The position numbers and the translations under genes were made by a program. Positions 1 through 11,092 of a DNA stretch of 64,000 bases are shown one piece after another. The stretch is from Lutjanus erythropterus (Eukaryota > Chordata > Actinopteri > Lutjaniformes > Lutjanidae), in contig CM034600.1 of assembly GCA_020091685.1 (NCBI GenBank), positions 3,484,837 to 3,548,836 of the forward strand. The letters run 5' to 3'. The stretch's first letter is position 1. Each line of letters starts with the position of its first letter. The notes beneath the pieces are model-generated. The model did no database searches. It was not told where the DNA came from and saw only the letters and a list, made by a program, of their open reading frames with translations.

Positions 1-37
1 CAGTTCCAGTCCAGAGGGGGGAGTTCAGTGTGTTCAC

Positions 38-1163
38 TTAGACTCCTGACAGTCTGGTGGTCCTGCTGGCTGAGGCTGAGAGTGGGGAGGGGAGAGAGTT
101 CAGCAGTCTCACGGCCTGGTGGATGAAGCTGTTGGTGAGTCTGTTGGTGCGGGAACAGAGGCTCCTGTACCTCTTTCCAGAGGGCAGGAGGCTGAACAGA
201 TTGTGTGCAGGGTGGCTTGCATCGTTGACTATTGTGATGGCTTTGCGGGTGAGGCGGGTGGTGTATATGTCTTGCAGGGGAGGGAGTGATACACCAATTA
301 TCCTCTCTGCTGCTCTCACAATGCGTTGTAGAGCTTTTCTGTTGTAGTCAGTGCAGCTCCCGTCCCACACATTGATGCAGCTGGAAAGGATGCTCTCGAT
401 GGTTCCTCTGTAGAATGTGGTCATGATGGGTGGTGGAGCACTTGCCCTCTTGAGTTTGCGCAGGAAGTAGAGGCGTTGCTGTGCTTTCTTAGCCAGTGAT
501 GCAGTGTTGGTGGTCCAGGAGAGGTCCTCACTAATGTGCACCCCCAGGAACTTGGTGCTGCTCACCCTCTCCACTGCAGCGCCGTCGATGGTCAGTGGGG
601 GGTGTTGTGTGTGGCCTCTCTGGAAGTTGACAACAATCTCTTTGGTCTTGCTGATGTTCAGCAGGAGGTTGTTGTCTTTGCACCACTTGGTCAGGAGCTC
701 GACCTCTTTCCTGTAGTGGGTCTCATTGCCCTTGGTGATGAGCCCCACCAGGGTGGTGTCGTCCGCAAACTTCACAAGGTGGTTGGAGCTGTAGGTTGGT
801 GTGCAGTCATGCGTCAGCAGGGTGAACAACAGGGGACTGAGCACACAGCCTTGTGGGGCCCCTGTACTCAGGGTGATGCTGTTGGAGACGTTGTTGCCAA
901 CACGCACCACTTGAGGCCTCTGGCTGAGGAAGTCCAGCAGCCAGTTACAGAGGGAGGTGCTGAGGCCCAGTTTGTCCAGTTTGCAGATGAGTTGTTGTGG
1001 TATCCGGGTGTTGATGGCGGAGAGTGTCCTCTTCACGCTGGCAGCAGTCAGGCACAGGGGCTGGTCGTGCGGAGGTGGTGATGTTTTCTGTGGCCGAGTG
1101 TTGTTCTGTGCTTCGAAGCGTGCAAAGAAGCTGTTCAGGTTGTTGAGCAGAGTGGTGTCACTC
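38..1163 (-). pseudogene. LINE ORF2 3' part: reverse transcriptase with internal deletion
   Basis: A continuous frame runs from SDTTLLNNLNSFFARFEAQ to the C-terminus. The thumb and palm motifs TGAPQGCVLSPLLF and FADD (at 758-769) are present, followed by KEIVVNF, KFLGVHISEDLSW and SCINVWDGSC. The conserved block between KRTLSAINT and IPQQLICKLDKLGL is missing. In intact relatives it spans the fingers and the palm A motif (FIDFSSAF), roughly 130 residues. The join is in frame and falls at the short sequence encoding AINT/AFNT, so microhomology deletion is a likely cause. An enzyme without motif A cannot be active. Confidence 0.85.
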
Positions 1164-1870
1164 TCACAGCTTTGCGGCGCCTGCTTGTAGTCTGTGATAG
1201 CTTGAATGCCCTGCCATAGGCTCTGTGCATCCTTGCTGTCCTTGAAGTGGGAGGTTATCTTGTGTGTGTGGGGGATCTTGTTTTACTATCCTGATGCCAC
1301 AGGACAGGTTGGCTCTCGCTGTTCTCAGGCCTGATACGTCCCCAGCTCTGAAGGCCTTGTCTCTGGCCTTCAGCAGCCTGTGGACGTCCCCTGTCAGCCA
1401 TGGCTTCTGGTTAGCTCGAGTCACGCTGGTCTTCATATGGGTCACGTCATCGATGCATTTGGTGATATAGGAGGTCACCGTGGCTGTGTATTCCTCAATG
1501 TCTGTGATATTGTTGTATGTGGCTAATTCTCTGAACATTTCCCAATCGGTCGACTCGAAACAATCCTGGAGAGCGGAGGTGGCCTCCTGCGGCCACACCC
1601 TTACCTCTTTGAGAGCTGGTTTGATGACTTTCACTCTCTGTCTGTATGCTGGCATTAGCATAACAGTGAGGTGATCCGAGGCACCGATGTGGGGGAGGGG
1701 GGTGGCTTTGTATGCTCCTTTGTGTTGCGTGTAGACTAGGTCCAATATGTTGTCTCCTGTTGTGGGAAAATTTACATGCTGGAGAAACTTTGGGAGAACA
1801 GTTTTGAGTTCAGCATGATTGAAATCGCCGGCGAGGATGATGAAACTGTCGGGGTGTGTGGTTTGTTGTT
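1164..1870 (-). pseudogene. LINE ORF2 middle: C-terminal endonuclease and linker
   Basis: The frame contains [14 protein letters not shown] (the GDFN motif) and then [20 protein letters not shown] and [10 protein letters not shown], which carries the terminal SDH catalytic motif of APE endonucleases. After that comes the helical linker typical of fish L2-like elements ([39 protein letters not shown]). The frame slips near 1270: the expected linker sequence continues in a neighbouring frame towards the reverse transcriptase. It is part of the same element as the blocks on both sides. Confidence 0.8.
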
Positions 1871-1965
1871 CACTGATAGCCTGGTACAGTTCATTCAGCG
1901 CCGCATTTCTATCGCCGTAGAAGTGGTGCTAGTGGTGAGCAGTGTTTGCATACTATAGTAGCGTT

Positions 1966-2574
1966 TCAGCACCATGCATCGCGGATGTAAACACAGACTC
2001 CGCCGCCACGGGTCTTTCCTCCATCTAAGAGAGCTCTGTCGGCTCTGTAGCATGCTAACTGCTCCAGTTGTGTAGCTGAGTCCGGAATGTTGTCATTTAG
2101 CCATGTCTCCGTGAAAACTAGCACACAACAGTCACTCACTTTGCAATTCGCTGATCTCAGAGGTCGGATGTCGTCCATTTTGTTGTCCAGTGATCGTACG
2201 TTGGCCAGAAGAATAGATGCAATGGCTGGGCGAGTTGGCTTAGCCTCTAGCTTAGCATGGACACCTCCGCGCCTGCCCCATTTCCTCATCCTTGCACACC
2301 GCTTCCGACGCCTCCTTTCCGGGGGAGGGGTAGCAGGCGAGTCCGGTGAGACGGAAGGCCAGCGTAGTATTCCGAGCTCCCTTAGCGTCTCTATTTCCGT
2401 GTTCGAAACCTGGCAGATCTTGCTTCTCCAAATGTGTAGGAGAGCCTGTCGACTGTACATATAATCCGACGTAGACAAACTTGCCGACAAACACTTACTT
2501 GACGAACAAAACATCGCTTTTCCGGGAGAGTGTGAGGTCGCTGCGTCTACACGCGCCGCCATCTTACTTTTCAT
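1966..2574 (-). pseudogene. LINE ORF2 5' part: N-terminal half of APE endonuclease
   Basis: This open stretch of about 200 codons starts with MKSKMAARVDAATSH. It runs through an Arg-rich patch (ERRRRKRCARMRK) into the first half of an APE-type endonuclease. The motif ILLANVRSLDNKMDD holds the conserved Asn, and LVFTETWLND holds the catalytic Glu. It ends just after GGVCVYIRDAWC, where the frame is lost; the second half of the domain continues in another frame below about 1870. The target-nicking role is known for the family. Loss of frame makes this a fossil piece of the LINE. Confidence 0.85.
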
Positions 2575-2589
2575 TCATGTATTGATATT

Positions 2590-2772
2590 AGAAAATGTAC
2601 TTTGTAATTTGTACTTTTGAATACTTAAGTATTTTTAAAAGCAAGAACTCTAGTACTTTAACTCAAGTAAAATTTTGACTGAGCAACTTTCACTTGTAGT
2701 TGAGTAATATTTGACCAGGAGTATCTATACTTTGACTCAAGTACTGGGGTTGAGTACTTTGTCCACCACTGC
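2590..2772. mobile_element. hAT-like MITE end fragment
   Basis: The sequence is made of ACTTGAGTAAAA-like and TGAGTACTTTGTCCACCACTG words, which are the terminal part of a widespread teleost hAT-type MITE. It ends in CCACCACTG. Its other end is not seen in the window and may lie beyond the LINE, off the left edge. Related ends occur at 39055-39975 and 46140-46255. Confidence 0.6.
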
Positions 2773-3009
2773 TACTGGTGTCATGAAAATGACACAGTTC
2801 AAGCAGATTCTTGAAATAAGCAGACTTGCATTGTGAAATTGTCTCATCCCTTTGACAACTTTGTGCAACAGAGAAGTTTTATATCTGAAAATATAACTGA
2901 AAGTAGGATAGACAGAATGAATGAGTGAGGATCTTGTTCTGTCAGTCTGTTGGTTTTTGTTGACTCATTTACCAACCAGAGGGTACGAGTTTGTGTCATT
3001 GAGCAGAGG
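2773..3009. other. unassigned intergenic sequence
   Basis: I see no exon, RNA gene or recognisable repeat here. Confidence 0.5.
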
Positions 3010-3275
3010 ACTCGGGTGGACTCAGGCTGTCTCAGGGGCAGGGGCAACAAAAATAAAAAGTTGTAATGCATTTATTGTGAAACAGATCCAATTACTATTT
3101 TAGACAAGTGCAAACACTATACTGCAACCTACAGGAGCCTGCATCATGTTTTGGCTACTGGACGGGTACCCTAGAGGACACTTTTTCATGCACTGTCCAA
3201 AGGAAGGGCATCCTAGAGGACACTGTTTGGACACCCTAGAGGGCATTTCATCATGTTTTATCTCCAAGACTCCAC
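3010..3275. repeat. 42-bp-unit dispersed element, copy 1
   Basis: A head segment with CTCAGGCTGTCTCAGGGGCA is followed by about three degenerate ~42-bp units of the type GTCCACTGGAAGGGCACCCT...GAGGGCACTTT. The same head and the same unit recur at 23226-25060, and the unit alone recurs at 28040-28130. It is therefore a dispersed element with an internal minisatellite rather than a local tandem repeat. Confidence 0.6.
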
Positions 3276-4150
3276 TTTCCAGCTCCAGTTCTGAGGCTGA
3301 ACCTGACCTGTGTCCTCTGTCCTCCCTGTGGAGGAGGACACGATAAAACAATTTCCCTGTGAGATACACATCCTACTGTTTGACAAGCTGCAGAGACAAC
3401 ATTTCATAATTTTTCAGGGAGAACTTGAAGAAGACACGGCGGAAAATAGGATGTGTCTGTTTGGGAGCAGTGACGTTAAGCTCTGACACAAACAGCGACT
3501 GGATCACTTCTCTTACCTGACTTTAGTGACGTGGGAATACGACAGAGGGAGCAGAGAGAACAAGGCCCTGCAGTGTGCAGAGATGACAACATGACAGGCT
3601 ATAATAACATGCATTAAGTCCTGAGCGGGAACAGAAACCAATACGCTGTGATATTAGCTCTCCTTCGCCTGGAGGTGACCATAAAAGAAGTACAACCGTG
3701 TCTCCAATACTAACACACAGATAGAACGTTATCGCACACACACTGTCTGGCAGTCACTCACACACACTCGCACACACGTGCAGATACAGACACACACACT
3801 CTCAGCAGTGAAATTCCACACCATCCCTCTGTTCTGCCTCAGGTTACATTGTGGTGTATGAATAGCAGCTATTTCACTGATAGACCCGACTTGGAAAAAC
3901 AAGTGAATAATGTAAATGTTCCAGCTGAGACGTTCTGCTTTTTTTAAAAGAGGAAAATTTTGACAAGCTGAGAGGAGAAAAGTGCTTTAAAGGAGGTAGA
4001 AAGGACGGATTATGTCACTGATTTCTGTGCTTGCCTCTTCTGGACACTGTTTGGGAGCGTCTCCAAGAAACTTCATTCAAATATTCAAAATCTCATTTAG
4101 GACATGTTTCTTTATTTGTGTTTTAGAGTTGTGATCTGTTTCATCTTCTT
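3276..4150. other. intergenic, CA-rich in part
   Basis: The stretch has no supported gene. A loose CA/CAG-rich tract lies at about 3734-3802. Confidence 0.5.
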
Positions 4151-4189
4151 CCGCACCTCATGCATATTTGACTGAGATTTTGACAATTT

Positions 4190-5415
4190 GTTGAATTTTT
4201 CAACTGACAATTCAACTGACAAGTCACATGCTTTCATCTCTTACTCCTTAACTGACATTTTCATTTCCAAACCTTATTTTAACTGCCTCTAGTAAACACA
4301 TTGGAAAGCACTTTGACTTCAAATGAAATTTTAACTACGTTTACCACTGACTTTCAGCAGTAACATGTCACCTGACATTTCAATAGCTTTCATTTGTTAA
4401 CTTGCAAGTGACATTTCAACTGCAATTGTTTCTTACTCTTCAGCTGACACTTCAGCTACTTTCATTTCTTGTTCTTCAACTGACACTTTGAGTGGTTACA
4501 TGTCAACTGCAATTTCATCTGCTTTCATTCACAATTCACTTTTCTTTTGCTTTCATCTCTTTGACAGTTCAGCTGATTTTATTTCCTACACTTTAACTGA
4601 CATTTCAACAGCTTTTATCCGATGTTACCTGCTGAAAACACATCCCCTTCAACTTAAATTTGACTACTTTACCACTGACTTTCAGCAGTTACGTATCAAC
4701 TGACATTTCAGCTACTTGGAGCTGACATTTCAACTGCACTTATTATTCGCCAACTGACATTTCATTTGCTTTTATTTCTTACTTTTCAGTTGACATTTCA
4801 ACTATTTTCATCTCTTGTTCTTCAACTGACAGTTCAACTACTTTCAGCAGCTAAAAGTCCACTGTTTTTTAACTTTAATCTGCAACTGACTTTTCTGTTG
4901 CTTTCATCTCTCTAACATTTCACCTTTCCTGTCTTGTTCTTCAACTGACTTTTCAATTGTTTTCATTTGTTAACTCACAAGTGACATTTCGACTGCATTT
5001 ATTTCGTACTCTTCAACTGACATTTCAACCGCTTTCAACTCTTGTTCTTCAGCTGATGATTTGGTTGCTTTCAGCAGTTACATGTCAACTGAAATTTCAA
5101 CCACCTTTAACTGCTTTCAGCTTTTCAACTCAATAACTTTTATGTTGCTTTCAGCTCTTACTCTTTGACAATTCAACTGATTTTATTTTTTACTCTTCAA
5201 CTGACATTTCAAGTGCTTAGTGCATACACTTGAAAACATATCCACTTCAAGTGAAATTTGATCTTTTACCCCCTTTTACCCCCTTCGGCACTTACATGTC
5301 AACTGAAATTTCAACTGCTTTCTTCCATAAATCACACTTCAGTTGCTTTCAACTCTTACTATTTGACATTTCACTTTACTTTTCTACTGAAATCTCAACA
5401 ACCTTACAATTTTAA
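4190..5415. repeat. 36-bp minisatellite array
   Basis: The array consists of degenerate tandem units of about 36 bases with the core CTTCAACTGACATTTCAACT followed by GCTTTCATTTCTTACT. Variants insert CAGCAGTTACATGTCAACTG. Two consecutive units from 4432 are exactly 36 bases each. Roughly 30 units are present and many are partly eroded. Because 36 is a multiple of three, spurious short open frames appear in it. It has no gene-like features. Confidence 0.8.
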
Positions 5416-6957
5416 GGCCATTCTTCATACACAGTTTGCTCCAACTGAATCATACCTGCATTTCTTTCACTGTTCTTCAGCCTCTGGTTTTCTGAAGTGC
5501 CATTATTCTCATGGTTTGGAGGCAAGATTAATGATTAAACAATGTTGTAACCTTGCACATTATTAACTAGAAACATATAGGGCTCATCGGACTGTTGGTG
5601 GTTTTACCCAGAACCTGTTTATATTCCAAGGGTTTCCTCTAGAAACCACATAGGGGAAGTTCTTCAAATTGAAAACATTTTAATTTCTTTAGCACAAACA
5701 TATACTCATGAGGCATGCTGAGTTGTTTTCAATTATCTTTTATCTTATCTTAACATTACCAAAGATTTACTGTATTCTTGGAACACCAGCTGTTCCTGCC
5801 AACACATTATCAGAGCCAAAGCTGTTAGCTGATAGAGCTATTTTGAATGTTTAGGTGAGTTTTTCCAGATGAGGCCAGTTTGATAAGACTATTCATGGAA
5901 ACCCTGATGTTAGAACGTTTGCATCACGGACAGTGACATTTCACGCTACTCCCACCTTTGTTATTGATCTTTCCTGTCCTTTCTGTAACCTTGTTGGCCT
6001 GAAAAGTACTCACACTGAGAAAAATGTGGGAAAAATACCACTGATGATTCACAGTGTACCAGCATACCTCTGTGTGGAAATGCCACTATGAATCAGTAGA
6101 CAGTGTCACAGGATTATATAAAGCTAACACATGGTGTAGTGAAGGAGTTACAGTGTGAATAAGAGACATGTGATAAATGTTGTGTGCCAGCCCTGGTTCT
6201 TCTATCAGGGCTGCTGCCTGGTACATTTCCACTTTGTTTACACTTTGCAAACCTTGGACACTTGCCTGTGAAACACAGATGTTAACAAAATCTACTCCAC
6301 ATCTGGACAGCATGTTAAATCCAAAAAATGTTGGAATTAGAATCATTTCAGTATTGGGTTTCAGCAGATGAATCATGTAGTTCAACCTGATGTAATCATT
6401 GTTTTGGCATAAACATTGGATCAGATGATGATGTGAAATGTGAAAGGTGTTGCTTAAAGTTATGAACCCACAGAGAATTACTAACTTACTCTTACTCAGC
6501 TCATTCTCTTGATTTTACAGGGCACAATTTTAATCTTTTTGCTTATTTTCACTCTCATCAGCATTATTTTCAGACAAAGCAGACAGCTGTTTTAAGTGAA
6601 AAAGTTCCAGTAAACAGGCTCTATGCAATTTGCCCAGCAACAAAGAACAAACGGGCAAAGTTAGCAACTAGCTGGTGAGAACACTGAAACATTTAGCAGC
6701 TTAACAGCCAGATATTTCGTTCAGGGTGTGGTGGAGACCAAAATCAGAGCTAATAGGAGAGTGACTATTGCACAAATACTGATTCAAATAAACAGGTTTG
6801 CTTCTTGATGTGTGAATAAGTAGCTGTTTGCTAACACATTTGACATATCAACTTTACATGTCGGTGTTTGCAGCTTCAGCAAATTAAGGAAATCCAGCTT
6901 GAGTCCACTCTGAATTGCTTCTAAACCATGTCTACATACCATTAAGAAATCATGTAT
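5416..6957. other. intergenic sequence
   Basis: The sequence is AT-rich, with no exon or RNA gene I can support. The part from about 6700 to 6957 may be eroded MITE sequence leading into the next element. Confidence 0.45.
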
Positions 6958-7730
6958 GGGTATGAAGCTGGAGCCAGGAGGCGGTTATCTTAGCTTAGCA
7001 TAAAGACCAGAAGTAAGGGGAAACCGTAGACAATCAAAAATGTAAAAAGGATAAACTGAGGTTTCACAAGGTGTTACATTCTGTAGGCCTAAGTATTTTT
7101 TAGCTGGCAGCATTGACTTTCTGTAGCCCCGCCTCTTTTTGCTCTGTGATCCGATAACAAGCTTGAACAAGCTTGGTACTAATCAGAACCTCTGTCAACT
7201 TTCTTGTTTCCTTTTTCCTATGTGCTAGCCTATATTTGTGAAACCAAATTTTGAAGATGGTTAAAAGATGTTCCTGGGGGACTGGTTAAAGCGGTATATC
7301 TTAAAGTGACAGATCTTAAGTTAGACAATGTTAGCAAAATGCTACCTAAACAATTAGCTAATCCAGGTAGGTCTAACTGCAGGTACAGGACAAGCCCGCT
7401 GCACATTCACAGTTTGGTTATGTTCAGACAGCAAAAGTATATGGTTAGGTTGAGGAACAAAAAGTTCTTGGGTATATGTATATATATACATATACATAAT
7501 AACTGTGGATTAATGTATTTATTTCAACCCGAATCATGATCTTTTCCTAAACATATATATATACATAATAACTTTATGGGGGGATTTAGGAGGGGCCAAT
7601 TAGAGAGCTTTATGGGTGTTGGTTTGCTTTTTTTTTTTTCTTTTACTTTAGACAAAGCCAGGCCAAGCGTTACAGTTTCTTCAATTTTTATGCTAAGCTA
7701 AGCTAATCAACTCCTGGCTCTATATCTCTG
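6958..7730. mobile_element. MITE with ~45-bp terminal inverted repeats
   Basis: The left end reads GAAGCTGGAGCCAGGAGG, then CGGTTATCTTAGCTTAGCAT. The right end (7686-7727) is its reverse complement with a few changes (ATGCTAAGCTAAGCTAATCA, then ACTCCTGGCTC). These ends are those of a common teleost MITE. The interior (TA-rich runs at 7475-7565 and a poly-T run near 7630) has no coding potential. It is non-autonomous and needs a transposase from elsewhere. Confidence 0.75.
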
Positions 7731-9108
7731 TGCTTACAATATCAATATTCTCATCTAACTCTTTATGTTTTGGTATGATTGTTTTGTCAACTTTGACTTA
7801 TGTTGTCACCAGATTCTATTGGCAAACAGACTGAGAAATTAGGCATAATCACTGTTTCACAACTCTATAGCAACTTTAGCATTGATCAGTAGACTTCAGC
7901 CAAATGGAACCAAATCCACCCACATTACAATGCATGTTTTTTTACTACTCTCACCACATGTTACAGCAAATGTGTCCAGGCGTATAAGTATTTCCAATCA
8001 ATCACTGGGCACACAAGCAGGTTAAAACTCCATGACCGTGTGGAGCTGACTCGGAATAAGAGGCCATGGATTAGATGGCTGCAGGTCGGGGTACATGTAA
8101 GAGGATTGGTCGTGTGGAAAACAGACAGATGAACAATCAACCAGCTGTAAGCCTGGAGTCAACAACAGTTTATCATAATCTGCTTCATCTCTTTCTCCTC
8201 CTGAAACAGTAAACTCTATATCTCTTTATCTCTTTTTTTTTCTACAGGCCCTTCCCCTTCAATTCCACCAGAAAGCTTTTTCTGATAAAATTAAAATGAT
8301 CACTTAATTCCCAGAAGCCATTCCTTTTGTATTTACTCTGTATGTTCCATCTTTCTTTGCTCTCCAACCTCTGTCGTCATTATTCATCTCCTGCCTCCAT
8401 TACCGCCCCCTTTCTGTCTTTACACCCCCTCTTCTCATCCTCTTTTTAACCCCTGTATGCTCTCACCCCCCAGCAGACAATATGAGAAGGTTTACTATAA
8501 TCATTACTCTAATCACCCTTTCCCCTCTGAGTACCCCCATTTCTCTTCTGTGTAATGAGGAAAATTGTAGGTCATCAGGCAGAAGCCTCAGTGAGCTGAA
8601 CCGATCAAAACAGCCGTTCACACACAGAAGCCCCCCCCCTGTTAAATCCATAACAGAAAGCACCATCACTGATGTTTAAACATGGAGAAATTGCATCATT
8701 TGCCTGGTTTAACAGCGGTGATGATATTTTGGTGGATTTTGTCCTATTAGCCATGTTTTTTATCCAAATGTCAAGATAAACTTAAAAAGGAAATACAGTG
8801 TGCTTTCATCAGCTCCAGTGTAATAATCTGTCAAAATAAGAAAAATGTCCCTAATATGTACTAAAATGCCTACAGCATCTGGTGTTTCACTTTGTTGGAA
8901 ATAAACAGTTTCAATAAATGTAATGATGTCAATGATACAACTGACTATTTTGCATTATCAGTCACTTACATGTGACTTCTAAAAACAATTCTTAAAATAT
9001 ATAGTCTAGATTTCAAGTAGCATGGCAGCTAATTCTGCCTAAAATTAAACAAGAAAACACAAAAACAAGAAATGCACCTTTTTGCACTGTTTTCAGGCAA
9101 ACATCATA
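7731..9108. other. intergenic sequence
   Basis: There is no supported gene. The sequence is AT-rich with a pyrimidine-rich block at about 8180-8480. Confidence 0.5.
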
Positions 9109-9663
9109 TTAAATGCACAGTATGTGATTTCTGCACTGTTGGGAAAAGTTAACCTTCAAGGCTTTCTGCCAGAAAGGTCTTCTTGGTTAGGTTTAGGGGG
9201 TAAAAAATCATGATTTTGCTCTGAAGGTTAACTTGGTAAGGTTAGCGTAACTCCCACATGCAATTTCTGCTAGTGCTACTCAATAGAAAACTGTCATGAA
9301 AGACAGAGTTTTAATATGTTGTGAAGTAGCATGGAATCCTGGGAGTTGTTGTCTTTACTGTCTTCATTCACCTGCAGCAAACACCAATAATCATGCTCTA
9401 TCACAAGCAATAGTAAACATCAGAGTGGCTGGCTTCTTCACTCTCTGATGCATCATCTGGTGTTTCTTGTGTTTTCCCAGAAATTATAGCAACTAGAGAG
9501 GATAAAGGTGATATTAGGCCATCAACAGATGACCAAATGTAACACACTGTTATAAAAAAATATATATTAAATTACAGATTTCTCTAACTCACCAAAATAA
9601 TTAATATGGTTTTATCATTTTTAGACATTTTAAGGCAGAAAATGTCACATATAATACCTTTAA
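9109..9663 (-). mobile_element. TTAA-target MITE, family with CAGTATGTGA ends
   Basis: A TTAA at 9109-9112 is followed by ATGCACAGTATGTGATTT. At the other end CACATATAATACCT is followed by TTAA at 9660-9663. The two ends are imperfect inverted repeats, and TTAA duplication is typical of piggyBac- and Kolobok-type transposition. A related copy in the opposite orientation lies at 35108-35710, with matching interior words such as ATCAGAGAGTG and AATCCATAATTTA. The element has no coding sequence. Confidence 0.65.
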
Positions 9664-9692
9664 GTCATGTAATGTTACACTAAACTGTATAC

Positions 9693-9984
9693 TTAAAGGA
9701 CCAGTGTGTAGGATTTAGTGACATTTAGCAGCAGGGTTGCAAGATCTTTAGTTTTCTTCTGGGAATGGGCCACTCTTGACGTACTGTAGAAACATGGCAG
9801 CCTCCATGGAAGAGGACCCCTGCCCTCTGTAGATATAAATGTCTCATTCTAAGGTTCAGTAATTCTTATTTTCAGGTGATTATACATGGATAAAAACATA
9901 CATAATGAATATTATATTCCATTTCTGACATATTCTGCCAACAGCCAATAAACCCCCTTTAATCTTATACCACTGGACCTTTAA
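9693..9984. mobile_element. TTAA-target MITE, GGACCAGTGTGTA family
   Basis: TTAA (9693-9696), AGGACCAGTGTGTAGGATTT and, at the right, CCACTGGACCT followed by TTAA (9981-9984) make a 284-base element with short inverted ends and a TTAA target duplication. This is a very common percomorph MITE. A longer relative that keeps coding sequence lies at 55065-55819. Confidence 0.8.
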
Positions 9985-10326
9985 ATTAATCTTTTGACAT
10001 TTTTTAAACTACATACAGTTGTGAGAGTTGATTGATATCACACTCATTGATGACAGCTAGCCAAGCTCTGTTAAAAAATATCCTTCACCTATTAAAGCTC
10101 ATTATATTAACATGCATATTATTTGCTCAATCCATATACAAATCAAAATGTAGAAACAACAGATTGTTTTATCGAGGTGTATGTTCTGTTGGTGTTTCTT
10201 GGCAAGGCAAGCTTGGCCACTAGTCATCAAGATGTCGTTACAGCATGTCAATTTTAGTATACAAATTAAACAAATGGTACAACATGGTAGCTAGTGAGCT
10301 TTAAAAACAGACGGAGTCGCCCTTTA
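9985..10326. other. intergenic sequence
   Basis: AT-rich; I see nothing that can be named. Confidence 0.5.
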
Positions 10327-11092
10327 ATGCATCCTAAAAACTGGGACAAATCAAAACCAAAAAAAAATCTTTAAAATTTCAAAATTTAATTTCAATTTTG
10401 GGTGAAAATTTATTCTTGAAGGATTTATATGTACAAAACATATGTGATTAATGAAATGTTTTGTTCTGCTTTATTTTTTTTTCAAACAACTTAAAAATTT
10501 ACTAAAAGCCTTTAAAATCTAAAACTAACAATACCTACTGATAACATACGTGTAAAATGAGCTATTATAGTAATCTTGGTTTTAGTATCATTTTTTTAAT
10601 GAAAATGTTGTCCCTTTAAAGTTGTGTCCCAGATTTCCATTAAACTCTGTCAGATTACCAAAAAAAAGTTTTAAAAAGGCGGGAATGTGGCTCAAGCACT
10701 AGAAAACTTTATTTTTTGACAAATTAATTCAATAATATTGCTATCAGATATGTCAACTCTAAAAACTAAATCAAAGCTAAATAAGAATTACGGTTTGAAA
10801 ATGTGTATTTTGATTAGCATTAAGAGAACTCTGAGACACTTAATAAAATAAAATGGCTGCTCAGTTAGACTATGCTATGCTGTGAAATGAAAAAAATGTA
10901 ACAGTTTGTCAACTCTGATTGATTTGACATCTACATTTAATAAAAAATTTAATCATGAGAAGGTCGGCCCACTACAAGGTTCAAGAGCCAAGAGTTTTAT
11001 CTCTTAAAATATTATTTTTCCCCAGCAAAATGGATAAGTAAAAATCAAAACCTCCTCAAAATACAGTTTTGTCCCAGTTCTCAAGAATGAGC
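10327..11092. mobile_element. TIR-bounded AT-rich element
   Basis: The left end GCATCCTAAAAACTGGGACA and the right end TTTGTCCCAGTTCTCAAGAATG are imperfect inverted repeats of about 24 bases sharing ACTGGGACAAA. The 0.75-kb interior is very AT-rich and non-coding. The same right-end word (TTGTCCCAATTCTCAAGAATG) flanks the solo LTR at 25844. The superfamily is not known to me. Confidence 0.5.

Larger units (their letters stand above)
1..2574 (-). mobile_element. L2/CR1-type LINE, nearly full length at its 5' end, decayed
   Basis: This is a non-LTR retrotransposon on the minus strand. Reading down from 2574 one meets an ORF start with a basic stretch, an APE-type endonuclease (motifs ANVRS, TETWL, GDFNH, SDHLTV) and then a reverse transcriptase ending near position 38. 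The 3' UTR runs off the left edge. The FADD box and the downstream FLGVHI and WDG motifs fit the L2/CR1/Rex1 assemblage of fish LINEs; the exact clade is inferred. The reading frame changes at least twice, between about 1966 and 1870 and near 1270, and part of the reverse transcriptase is missing, so the copy cannot encode a working protein. Its 5' end abuts a hAT-like MITE end at 2590-2772, which suggests it inserted into that MITE. Confidence 0.9.

Noticed and set aside
536-1081. A 181-codon plus-strand frame over the LINE
   Set aside because: It is antisense to the reverse transcriptase, which has clear motifs on the minus strand.
4190-5415. CRISPR-like regular repeats
   Set aside because: Units are contiguous and degenerate with no unique spacers, and the genome is eukaryotic.
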